This document shows, piece after piece, positions 35,541 to 46,303 of a DNA stretch of 64,000 nt. This DNA is from Malus domestica. Taxonomy: Eukaryota; Streptophyta; Magnoliopsida; Rosales; Rosaceae. Below the pieces are notes generated by a model that was not told where the DNA came from, made no database searches, and saw only the letters and a list, made by a program, of their open reading frames with translations. The stretch is taken from positions 11,230,001-11,294,000 of the forward strand of contig NC_091671.1 in the NCBI RefSeq assembly GCF_042453785.1. Reading direction: 5' to 3'. Position 1 is the stretch's first letter. Each line of letters starts with the position of its first letter. The position numbers and the translations under genes are program-made.

Positions 35541-35773
35541 ATCTCTATTCCTTTCTTCAAACTTAAATAATACCCTTTCCTAAAGAGACATTTTATCAAC
35601 CAACTTACTCCTTTTTATTGGAATTATAATTGCGCGCATATTCGCTCAAAATTAGTAAAACCCTATCTCTATTCCTTTCTTCAAACTTAAATAATGCCCT
35701 TTCCTAAAGAGACATATTATCAACCAACTTACTCCTTTTTATTGGAATTATAATTGCGAAAATATTCGCTCAA
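35541..35773. repeat. Tandem duplication of about 120 bp
   Basis: The block beginning ccctatctctattcctttc at about 35538 recurs from about 35662 and runs to atattcgctcaaaa. The copies differ at only a few bases (ataatacc/ataatgcc, gcgcgcat/gcgaaaat), so the duplication is fairly recent. Confidence 0.85.
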
Positions 35774-37467
35774 AAAAAAAAGAAAAGAGTTATTGAGATA
35801 GGGTGTTGAGTTTACACTCATGCGTAGTTCGAAACTTCACTCTATTCTAAATTATTGTAATAGTTTTGAATCATTCATTCCCCGTAATAATAATAAAAAG
35901 AGTTATTGAGATAAGTTGATTACAATGTGGGTTCACTGCTTCATATACTGATTATATTAGTGATTGCTTCTTTTACACTTACGAAACTTGAGCAAGACTC
36001 AAACGTTACTCGTGTTTACGTGAAAGAATATAAAAAAAACACACATTACTTACATATTTTTGAGGTTTATGAGCACTTAATGAGCTACATCGGGATACTT
36101 GGGTCGTTCTCAACAAGATGAGTAGGTCATTAGGCGGTGGTTAGAGAAGTAGAAGTTAGCACTGTCTCAGTGTATTCATCAGGCACAATCACTCACCAAA
36201 TAAACTCTACTTTTTTTAACTAGTTTATCTTCATCTCTGCCACATGTCACCCTGGAAAAAGCTAAATGATAATTAGTTCAAGTGTGGACCATCTCGATAT
36301 AGGTTTTGGTTAACCACAATTTGTAATTTTATATGCTAGACAAGAAAGGAAAAACTGCAGGTTTTGTAATAAGCTTGTTCCCTCTTTCTCATATATAGTT
36401 TTTAGTGAAAATCGAGAGCAATTTATATGTAACAGGTTTATCGTTATGTGACGTTCTAATTCAATAATACATTGTCATGTCGAGAAAAACTTGTACATAG
36501 TAATGTATTATTGGATAGAGGATATTATTTGTTGGTGAACCCATTTCATGTAAGGCCTCTTTGTGAAAGTCATATTGTACGTTAGAATAATGTGAATCGT
36601 GAAAGAAAAAAAAAAACTGTTAGTGATGGTAGCCTAGCCAGCGTTTATCATGTCAAATAAAAAACTATATATCACTACCATTCAAACCTATTTATTTATT
36701 TATTTATTTAATTTTTTTTTGAAAATATGACTTATTTGTGTATTGTATAATTTTCTTTGAAATGACAGTACCATATAGTATATACGGCTGACGTCCAAGA
36801 AAATGGGAGGAGCAGAAAGGGGGGGGACCAAGTTTTCCCATTAGAAAAAATTGAAATTGAAAAGGTAGGCAATAATCAAAGAATTTGTTGAGATAGAACA
36901 AAAATTCAAAAATTCCTGTGAGACTATTTTGGCTAAGGAGAAAATCCTTCCATCGGAGAGAAGAGCTTGATTTAGACTTTGATTTAGACCTTGAATATAT
37001 ATAGTTCCTCTACAAATTACGCGGCTTAAGTTAATTCCAATATTTCTGCATCTGTGAGGATTTAATCTCTGACATCTGAGTTTAAAATTCATCTCACGTC
37101 TCTTACTTGTTCCTTAATCGCTGGCCATCTACTTATGCAAGTAAAAACAAGAAAAAAAAATCAAAGCCATTGAAGATCAGACATCAATTAAACCTCAAAA
37201 TATGTACATTCATCCACAAACTACACTTCTTAATAAATTTCCAAAATTTTTGTATCGGTGAGAATTTTATTTATGGCGTTTGAGTTTAAAGCACGTTCCC
37301 CCGCCTCTTACGTATTCCTTAAATTTGATTGCTCGACCAGGTAAAGAAAAGTAGATATTAAAGCTAAAATTCTAGAAACACTAGCTAGTTTGGAAGAAAA
37401 GTTGCATGTGAAAACAACGGCCGTCGGCAAGAAGAGCGGACAATCCTAGTCCGGGAGATGGCTTTAG
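35774..37467. other. Intergenic, no supported gene
   Basis: AT-rich DNA with a (TTTA)n run near 36688-36711. No motif-bearing frame was found. Confidence 0.45.
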
Positions 37468-37485
37468 AAATAAAAAAACCTCTTT

Positions 37486-37654
37486 TTTATTTTTAGTACA
37501 AAGAAATATTTGCACTGGGGAGGGGAGAGTTTGGTTAAGCCACACAATAGGTAACCTAATTTAGTATCGAATTCACCATCTACGAGATTCAAATCTAAGA
37601 TTTTTTACTTACAAATGAAGAGAAATATCACCATATCGTAATACTAAGTGACAT
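37486..37654 (-). mobile_element. SINE, minus strand
   Basis: The minus strand carries the family head (TCACTTAGTATTACGATATGG), a CTTCATTTGTAAG block and a T-rich plus-strand start. The flanks share a 17-18-bp duplication with one substitution and one indel (AAATAAAAA[A]RCCTCTTT at 37468-37485 and 37655-37671). The body is more diverged than the copy at 51001. Confidence 0.7.
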
Positions 37655-38028
37655 AAATAAAAAGCCTCTTTACTTCTTTTTTCCTATTTTTGTTGACATG
37701 ATTTTCATTCTGTATTATTTCTTAATCTTAATTTGTTCTGTAAACATTTGACTAAACCCAACAGCCCAATATTTTAATTAACAAAAAAATAAAGTGAAAT
37801 TTGATTCACTTTATTACTAAACAATTTTAGCACTAAAGAAGGCTTTTGGTGCTTAGCACTGAAGATTTAGTGTGTAAATGCAAAAAATACAAGATCAATT
37901 TTAAGTTAATTATTTCTTAAAATACTAATATGTCTGAAGGACTTTGGAGGTTATTGAATTGTTTGTATGCGGCAAATTTTGATTTTTAAACTTTACACTT
38001 GTACCACAATAAACTGGGGTTTTTTTTA

Positions 38029-38305
38029 GAGTAACTCCACCTTTAAAAAATGAGCTAGCTCAAAGTCCATTTAATCCACCCAAATGAATAGTAATTGACT
38101 CCAATGAACAATAATTGGCCAAGTGCATCTCCATCTCTACAAAATGAGCTGAGCAAGAGTCTAGTCAATTCGTATTAAAATATTATTAATTTTGTTATAA
38201 AATAATAAAAAAATAAGTTTATTTTTAATTTCGGATAGAATTTTTAACCAATCATGTCAAGCTACATATCATTTTTTGAAAGTACAACTTTTGTGAAAGA
38301 TGGTT

Positions 38306-38349
<44 letters not shown>

Positions 38350-38734
38350 TTTTTTTATGTATTTTTAAATAATTTTAAATAAATTTTTATTAAGTTAATT
38401 AATCTGGACCGTTGGATTTAAAAAAAAAATGAAATCCAACAGCCCAAAAGTGGACCTGTGGTCCACACTAAGATTCTGACATTTTCTTTTGTTAATGCTG
38501 GAATGCGCGCGTGTATCCCACGCGCCAGTGGCAAAAATAAGAAATTGACATGACTGACGTCAGCCTAGCGTCATGTAGGTCGGTCTCTTGCTCAGTCCAT
38601 TATGTGCTGAGCTCAAAGCTGGCCTCTGCTTTGGGCCATCCTATTGGGTGGGGAGGAGTGGGTTTTTGGGGGGAGGGGGGCTAGCCTAAAAAATAGACTT
38701 TGGATTAGCACATTTGTTAGGGATGGAAGTGCTC
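38029..38734. mobile_element. Tourist-like MITE containing a (TA)n tract
   Basis: The left end gagtaactccacctttaaaaa pairs with the inverse of the right end ggatggaagtgctc. TTA flanks both sides (38026-38028 and 38735-38737). A (TA)n tract lies at about 38309-38347. It is 706 bp, non-coding, and lies about 500 bp upstream of the LBD gene. Confidence 0.7.
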
Positions 38735-39062
38735 TTAGAGAGGATGAGATTTTCAAACTTGCACACGAGTATTTTCCTCCAAATAATCCAAAAGCAAACA
38801 AAAAGTAGTTTACTTTTTGCACTATTAGATTTATGTTCAATTACAATCTCTTAGAACATGTTGATTCCATATATTTACTTGTCAGTTTATTTCAATGTTC
38901 ATTAAACAATCTGTTAAATCAATCGCGAGACAAATATGAAATTTACCTTTTTAATGACGTAGCACACAAACCTAACTGCTTAATTAGAAATAAAAATTTG
39001 ATTCTTTCATTATATTGGCAGCAGAAACCGCAGCCTAATTAAATACAATAATATTCAACAGC

Positions 39063-39158
39063 TGACGTCATATGATACATCATTACCCAGCTTCACTTTC
39101 CTATTTATACCCTCACTTTGTGCTTCAAGCAAACCCCACCTCACCTCAGCTCACCTCA

Positions 39159-39189
<31 letters not shown>

Positions 39190-39239
39190 CTCACTCAGCA
39201 TATACCAAGTCCAAACCAAAGCTTCAAGCTTGAGCTGCA
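39063..39239 (+). promoter_or_regulatory. Core promoter and 5' UTR of the LBD gene
   Basis: TGACGTCA, a bZIP/CRE-type site, is at 39063-39070. A TATA box (CTATTTATAC) is at 39101-39110, about 130 bases before the ATG. A (CT)n tract at about 39169-39192 sits in the presumed leader, a common plant Y-patch-like arrangement. Transcription start was inferred, not observed. Confidence 0.55.
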
Positions 39240-40601
39240 ATGGAGTGCAGTACTGAAACAATGAACACAAATTACACAACCACTTCATCAACTATGTCTC
39301 AATCTCCTCCTTCTTCTTCACCATCGTCTCCTCCAACCCCAACTCCCACTCCATCTCCACCAGTTGTTATAAGTCCTTGTGCTGCATGCAAGATTTTGAG
39401 GAGAAGATGTGCAGACAAGTGCGTTTTGGCCCCTTACTTTCCTCCCTCTGAGCCAGTCAAGTTTACTATAGCTCATCGTGTCTTTGGGGCAAGCAATATT
39501 ATCAAGTTCTTGCAGGTACTTTTCTTCATCATGTCCAAAAACAAGAGTAGTGGTCAAAGTAGGTCTAAGACCTTGGGATTTGAAATATTTTCAAAATACG
39601 GAAGGGTTCAAACTCTCGTTTTACTGTTAGACTGTAAATTTAGATATAAATTATTCTTATTTAAATATGTAATTTATATTTACAATATGACAACGTAAAC
39701 ATATTATATGTCATTTTTCTTGAAATACTATTATGTTAGTTTGCATCCATATTTGAAAAGTCTAGGGGTTGTTCACACACATACATAGACACTAGAAATA
39801 AATACGCAGACGTACCAAATCTTTAGGCCTAATAGTGCTTTATCAGGGAAATCAACTACTCTGACTAATTATTCTGATAGCAACCTAACAAGGAAGAAAA
39901 AACTGCCAAAAGAAAGAATTTCACAATTAACAACAAATCAATATTCTAAATCTCGCTATTCTTTTAACGTTTTGAGGTGTAGGAAATCTTTAGCATATGA
40001 CAACTAAATCCAAGGGGTTGTGTTTTTATGAGAGCAGTCGGATGGTATACGTGATCTGGCTGCTCTTATACAAGTTTTTCTTTATGAGGTGGATCATGTA
40101 TTGTCCCACATTATCATGAATCTCACCTCATACAAGAGAGTTGAGAAAAAAGTTATTTATTTATTAGATTTGTGGATACCCCATTTTTAATTGTAAACAT
40201 ATGTATAAACTAAAAGGAGCATGCAATTTTTTTAACAGGAACTTCCAGAATCTCAAAGAGCCGATGCAGTGAGCAGCATGGTTTATGAGGCAAGTGCAAG
40301 AATTAGAGACCCAGTTTATGGTTGTGCTGGAGCAATCTGCCACCTGCAGAAGCAAGTGAATGAGCTGCAGGCACAACTGGCCAAGGCACAGGCTGAGCTT
40401 GTCAACATGCAATGCCAGCAAGCCAACCTTGTGGCTCTGATTTGGGAAATGTCACACCCTAATTCCGAGCAAGGATCTCCTCCACAATCACTTGATGACA
40501 ACTTCGTCGCCACCAATCCTCACGGCGGCAACCAGACCAACTTAGGCTTCCTTGATGATTCCACCACTCTAGGCTCATTGTGGGAACCACTTTGGACATG
40601 A
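39240..40601 (+). CDS. LBD1: LOB-domain transcription factor, LBD1/LBD11 type
   Basis: A plant-specific LATERAL ORGAN BOUNDARIES domain factor that acts in the nucleus, generally in organ boundary or meristem/cambium programmes. Exons are 39240-39515 and 40239-40601, giving 212 residues; the GT-AG intron falls after FLQ, the usual LBD intron position. After a Ser/Pro/Thr-rich head (1-43), CAACKILRRRCADKC (about 44-60) gives the CX2CX6CX3C zinc-binding block. FGASNIIKFLQELPESQRAD follows as the GAS block. LQKQVNELQAQLAKAQAEL near residue 125 is the leucine-zipper-like coiled coil, which makes this class I. The DPVYGCAGAICHLQ block is intact. Similarity is strongest to LBD1 and LBD11; which of the two is the ortholog cannot be decided here. 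The short acidic C terminus ends SLWEPLWT. No damage was seen. Confidence 0.93.
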
Positions 40602-41957
40602 ATATCTAGAGAAAAAAAAAATATTAATAATTATATATCCATAGCAACAAAAAAAAAAAAAGTTTCTATGAATCTAATGAAATTCTCCCAAGGAGAAGTT
40701 GAAGAAATTCTCCCAAGGAGAAGTTGAAGGATAATAATAATTAATTAATTGGGTAGCTCTAGTAGGAATTAAGTAGTGGAGAGATCCACAGTGTTTGAAC
40801 AAAAGGGAGGGAAATCCCAAGTTGGGATTGATCTAATCACTTTTGTTTAAGCTTGTTGGAGGCAAAGTAGCTAGGTGGGTCTTTTGCTTTTAGTCCGTAT
40901 GTAATCTTTTCCGTATTGGAGAGAAAAATGAAAATTATGTTTTAAGTCCATTTGTATGCTGATCTTATTAGTGAATTTAAGTTTTAACCAACTTTTCGGT
41001 CACCTACTATAATCACTTAAAATTTGGTCACCTACTATAATCACTTAAAATTTGATGCTTTTGAGGTTTGACCATCTTTCTCTATAGCAACTTTTAAGCC
41101 CACAAACCTTGTTTTGCAACTGTAAACGGGAATTTTCTACGACATATGAAACAATAACACGTGTACGTACAAAGTAATAATTTGTATTAATAAAAGTTTA
41201 GCGTTATAATCTCTAATACAAAGTTTTGATTGTCTGATTCAATCTTTGAGGTTGTAGAATGTATGTGTAGAGTTGTTGATCTGAAGGTCGAAGTCACTTG
41301 ATCTCAATTTCGTCATGGCGTAAGGATTTGGCTTGTGGTGATGAAGGAACTGGCACGTGTTTTGGTGATTGATGGTTCTTCGTGAGTATGGTAAAGAATG
41401 TAGAGAGTTTTCTGAGTGTGTAAAGTGTTTGGGAGTTTGAGTGTCTGAGTGTGAGAATGTGTTTCTGAGATGGGGCATTTATTTGTCTTGGAGCCTCATA
41501 TTGATAGGATCTCCAAGTCTTGATTGATGCTTTGATTTGGTCTTAATTTTGGACTTGATTAATTGACGAAAGAACCAAAATTGATTTAATTTGGGCTTGA
41601 TTCGTGATTTGACTTCATCAAATAATCTTTGATTTAGATCAAATAAATCAATCACAGTTCATCCTTAATTGATTTGGCCAATCTTCCCAGATTCGACATT
41701 TCATTTGTGTTAAATTTAAATTAATTAATTTACTTGATTTAAATTAATATTAATTAAAGAATTAATAAAGATAATTCCTATATTACTTTCCGCCAAATAT
41801 CGACGTGTGTCACTCTTGATGACTCGTCTGGTTTTAATGAGTCACGTGTCATGTGTACGATTTGTGACACACACGGCACATGCCACGTAAGCCCTGCTAT
41901 GTCGAAATTTTAATATATTGGTGAGTATTTATCACGGAAATTTACATGTCTATAACA
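40602..41957. other. LBD 3' region and intergenic with small tandem duplications
   Basis: A 25-bp unit (gaaattctcccaaggagaagttgaa) is tandemly doubled at about 40679-40729, in the likely 3' UTR. A 28-bp unit (ggtcacctactataatcact...) is doubled at about 41000-41055. No gene is supported. Confidence 0.6.
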
Positions 41958-41962
41958 ACTTG

Positions 41963-42617
41963 TGTCACATCCCGGCCCAGGCCCCCACCACATCCCAGGC
42001 TCGACTCTACCGTAGCATAATATTGTCCGCTTTGGGCCCCGACCACAGACTCATGGTTTTGTTTTTGGGAACTCACACAAGAACTTCCCAGTGGGTCACC
42101 CATCATGGAATTGCTCTCGCACGAACTCGCTTAACTTCAGAGTTCCGATGGAACACGAAGCCAGTGAGCTTCTGAAATGCTAGGTAAAGATGGGAATATA
42201 CATATAAGGCTTAAAGGATCCACTCCCTAGGCGATGTGGGATGTTACAATCCACCATCCTTAGGGGCCCGATGTCCTCATCAACACACTCACACCAAACG
42301 GCAGAGTGGCTCTGATACCAAATTGTCACATTCCAGCCCGGGCCCCCACCACATCCTGGGCTAGACTCCACCGTAGCACGATATTGTCCGCTTTGGGCCT
42401 CGACCACGCCCTCACGGTTTTGTTTCTAGGAACTCACACGAGAACTTCTCAATGGGTCACCCATCATGGGATTGCTCTCGCGAGAACTCGCTTAACTTTG
42501 GAGTTCCGATGGAACCCGAAGCCAGTGAGCTCCCAAAAGGCCTCATGCTAGGTAGAGATGGGAATATACATATAAGGCTTGGAGGATCCACTCCCTTGGG
42601 CGATGTGGGATGTTACA
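41963..42617 (-). mobile_element. Complete Cassandra TRIM retrotransposon
   Basis: LTRs at 41963-42248 and 42324-42617 end TGT...ACA; on the minus strand they begin TGTAACATCCCACATCG, the known Cassandra start. A 75-bp internal region lies between them. Its minus strand has a TGGTATCAGAGC primer-binding site (plus 42309-42320), three bases from the LTR, and a purine-rich tract at the other end. A 5-bp duplication ACTTG flanks it (41958-41962 and 42618-42622). Both LTRs contain a 5S rRNA-like block (minus strand includes GTTAAGCGAG and ATGATGGGTGAC), the hallmark of Cassandra. It is non-autonomous; the LTRs differ at scattered positions. Confidence 0.93.
42430..42530 (-). other. 5S rRNA-like segment in the Cassandra LTR
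   Basis: The minus strand reads blocks shared with plant 5S rRNA around the internal pol III promoter: GGAACTCCAAAGTTAAGCGAG and GATGGGTGACC. It is embedded in the LTR (the other LTR has the same block at about 42078-42165) and is not a free 5S gene. Confidence 0.75.
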
Positions 42618-42622
42618 ACTTG

Positions 42623-43800
42623 GGTCATTATATATTCAGCAACATGTCTTTTTTGTTGTTCTTGAAGAATAAAAAAGGAGGGGAGATCAAACGCACGACA
42701 CCAAGTACATAGATAAATACTCATAATCACTTGAATTACAAGTTCTTTACTGCAATAACATATTTAATCAACTGATGGAATTAGAATTTTGGAATTACTT
42801 TTTAAGTTGGGAACTTTGTTCTTTTGAACATAAATTAATTCAAAATTATACATTTATCTGCACTCATTAGTGGTAAATGTAATTACGTGGAGATGGGAAA
42901 TTGGTATCTAAGTTGTTCATGGAGAGGAATGATTTTGTAGCATCTGCACCAAGATTATTGTCATGTCTCTAATGCAATTTGACTCTCTAGAAAAATCCTT
43001 GAGAATAGACAGCATTTCAGCATCAGATCTGTTCCTACTTTCTAAATAGCCTCCATTGGGCAATGTGGTCCTATATATTATGGCTTTCCAATACAGATTC
43101 AAATGAAATGAAACTTGATGCATCAAACTAACAATATTGTGATATGTATATATGTGTTAGGTTGCTGCAAATAACTGATCAAATCTTCTTACTAATAAAG
43201 GCAATCGTTGAGTAATATGCAATTTGACCCCACTATTCTTGAGTTTTTCTTGATGCTAGGGCCTTCTCAGTTAGGCTTTCTTGTTTTACTTTCTCGGTTT
43301 TCTTTTTTGTGCTGCAATGTTGCATGACAATCAAGATAAAGTTAAGAAATTGTTTAGTCGTTTGATTAACGTTGTTAAATTTAAGTGCTTAAGTGAATAA
43401 CATGGTGTAACTGTTAGATGGGTAAACAATTTCAGATTTGACTGATTTTTAAGAGTGATAAAAAATAAAATTGTTCGAATCATCACACAACATTATAGAA
43501 TGAGAAGAGAATCGAAAAAGTAGAAAGAAAATGTTGCTATGATGCTATCCTACCTCTAAATCATAACATGTTAAAAAAAAAGGATAATGCTAGGGAGACA
43601 AACTATTTAGATCAAATTTTATAAACTATATGATGTGGTTGTTAATGATTGAATTATTACTTAAGTGTTGATTAACCTGTTTATTTCCTATTAAGATATT
43701 GATAACACATCACATGATTTACACATTTAATCTAAAAAGTTGATCGACCTACCATTACTCTAAAAAAATCCTTCAAACACATTTTGCATCCTCTATCACT
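42623..43800. other. Intergenic, no supported gene
   Basis: AT-rich DNA without a motif-bearing frame. Confidence 0.45.
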
Positions 43801-43807
43801 ATAATCA

Positions 43808-43963
43808 AGGGAACTTTAACGAAAAGTTTCTGATACTGTTTATTTTAATGAAAAATCACATTTTTACATTAAAAAGTCAATTTTGGTACTATTAATTTGA
43901 CCCTTTATTTTGTTCCTATCGTTAAAACTCAAAGTTTTAAAGTCTTTTTCATTAGTTTTCCTT
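43808..43963. mobile_element. Short MITE, AGGGAACTTTAACGAAAAG-type ends
   Basis: The left end agggaactttaacgaaaag pairs with the inverse of the right end (ctttttcattagttttcctt). Inner parts (ttttaatgaaaaatcac..., ttaaaactcaaagttttaa) are also partly symmetrical. The flanks share ATAATCA at 43801-43807 and 43964-43970, and an eighth base can be argued, so hAT-like is possible. 156 bp, non-coding. Confidence 0.65.
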
Positions 43964-43970
43964 ATAATCA

Positions 43971-46303
43971 ATGATTAGTATGGATCAATCACATATTTAC
44001 ATTTTACTGTCCCAAACTGTGACACACAGCCAATAATTCACTAGGTGTTGTTCATATTAGTTATTACTGTCTCCCCATATGTTTGTTAAAAAGTCACATC
44101 TTCTACACTTGACCATGATGCAGAAGAATTTCATCCACAGAAAGGGGACCCCCATGGTTGTGGGTCGTTGCCGCGTGTCAATGTGTTATTCCCTCATTGA
44201 TAGTAATTAGTAAAAATGGTAATCATGGCTTTGATCCCCCAAATTAAACGCGTTTTTGGACGCATAATTCAACTCATGTGCACCCCACGTGAGCTGATGA
44301 TGAACCCTAACAAAAATTCTCAGCTAAGCAACAGAAGCAAACCAACCAAAGATTGTCACCTGTCGGCAACCAATTCGATGTTCTATTGGATGTCTTTTTT
44401 CCCTCTAGAGACAACATATCTATGTCTCACCCAACATGCCATTATTTTCTATGCTGGAGCGGGAACAAAGTCTGTTTTTTTGACCCAAATTAGTACCTTA
44501 ATGTAGGGGAATCAAATTAATTAACAAAACCCCAGAGCTACTTAAAATAATGAGTTCCCTAAGTCAATGCTAATCCTTCAAATTGTATTTTTCACTATGA
44601 TGACAATAATTCTTCTGTACTAGCAATTTGTACGTGGTAAACTTTGTCGCACCCAACAACCAGTGGAAAAAAAAGAAGAAGAGAAGATAATAATGGATTT
44701 AGTGGTAGATAAGTTGCAATTATGTAGTTGACTAGTGGAAAAAGGTAAGGATGGTATACACTCGAGTCATCTTTGTTGAGAATTTTCCGTGTTTAGAACA
44801 TTAGTCTTTGTCTTCATTGTCAGTTGTTTTTTAATTGAATATGCTAATTCTTACACGGTGTAATAGAGAAATGGAAACGAAAATGTGGTTAATTAAAATT
44901 GTTATACCCAAAAAATCCTTGAGCATCATGAGAAAAGAGAAATGACCGTGCGAATTATGAGGTGTGTTCATCTATCGTGGCTCATTTTTATGTGCACGAT
45001 GAAACCCTAGCTATGACACACATAACCTGTAGTTCTATTTATAACTCATCATCTCAATATTTTAATTATTTGCTCAAGAAATTATAGATTTCATGTGGCA
45101 CCATCTATTAAATCTTGATCGTAAAAAGAAGAATCTTTATCACTATAGATTATGATGGGTTTAATCAGATCAATCTACATCATTTCCCATTGGCGCCCAT
45201 ATGGTGGTATTAGGTGTGTACGTATTCGATTTTAAGAGGTCAGATTGCACCAATATTTGAAGTTGGAGACTGATAGAGAAGAATGATCGAACGCATTAAT
45301 ATTCAAATCCACATTTAGTTGCTAATATTTAGTGATTAAAGAAAGGAAAGATTGACAAACTCAAACTAAAAAGATACAGAAAGAGTCAAAATTTGTACAA
45401 GTCTTATCCACATCGTTTGAAAAATGCATTGCCAAAACAACTGCTACTGAAGAGAATGTTGCAATGTGAAATGTGCATATATATACATATAATTAATGAA
45501 TAAAGACCCCAAAAGGAGAGAGCATCAACAATGCACCAATATTTGTCTTTATCTCTCTCGTTATAAAGACAAAATATGCTTCATTGTCACGAGTGCAAAT
45601 GCATTCATGTTTCTATATGTACACGTGTGTGTGTACAAGTCAATTGACTTGGAGTACAAGTAATCCCGAGCCCACATGTATTTACAAAATCTAGCCTATG
45701 AGAATCCTAAAAGGATTTTCCTACACTAACACTATCTCTCTTCCTCTTCTCCCATGCAAAGAGAGAAAAGTGATATAGACACGAGTAAAAGATAAAGATA
45801 AAGAAGTGGCTACGTTGCGTCCGTAACCCGAAAGTTGTACATCTAAAACTCTCCTTTCTATTCTCATTCTCTAGCTTTTTGAGTCTTGTGGTTACACCTT
45901 TTCTGCGGTGTGCATGCGCATAGGTAGCCACTCTCTGAGTTTTGCAGTCATTTGAGGCTTTTGAGCCTTCTTTTCTCACCTCAGTAGTTAAAGGTGACAA
46001 GTGTTCAGACCCAAAAAAAGGGTTAAGGTGATAAAGTGTCGAGATCCCCGACGTTATTGCAAATTATGTTGATTAGCAAACATCGTATGGCTGGTGGGCG
46101 TCGTTGGGATTTGGCCGTCATTCCATGAGACATAAAAAAATTGGGCTTAGTTTCACCATAAAATTACTTAAAAATATAGAGAGTAATTTAGTTTACTTAT
46201 AAGCTCATGAAATATCATTTCTTCAATTAATGTGAAATTCTTCTCAACATGTCATCTTACGTATGGCGAATTTTTAAACCTAACACGTGTGCAACACAAC
46301 TGA
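43971..46303. other. Intergenic, no supported gene
   Basis: Short frames only. No paired termini, tandem arrays or splice-consistent exons were found. Confidence 0.4.

Noticed and set aside
41918..42551. Open frames over the Cassandra LTRs (85 and 81 codons)
   Set aside because: They arise from the repeated LTR and the 5S-like sequence; Cassandra is non-coding.
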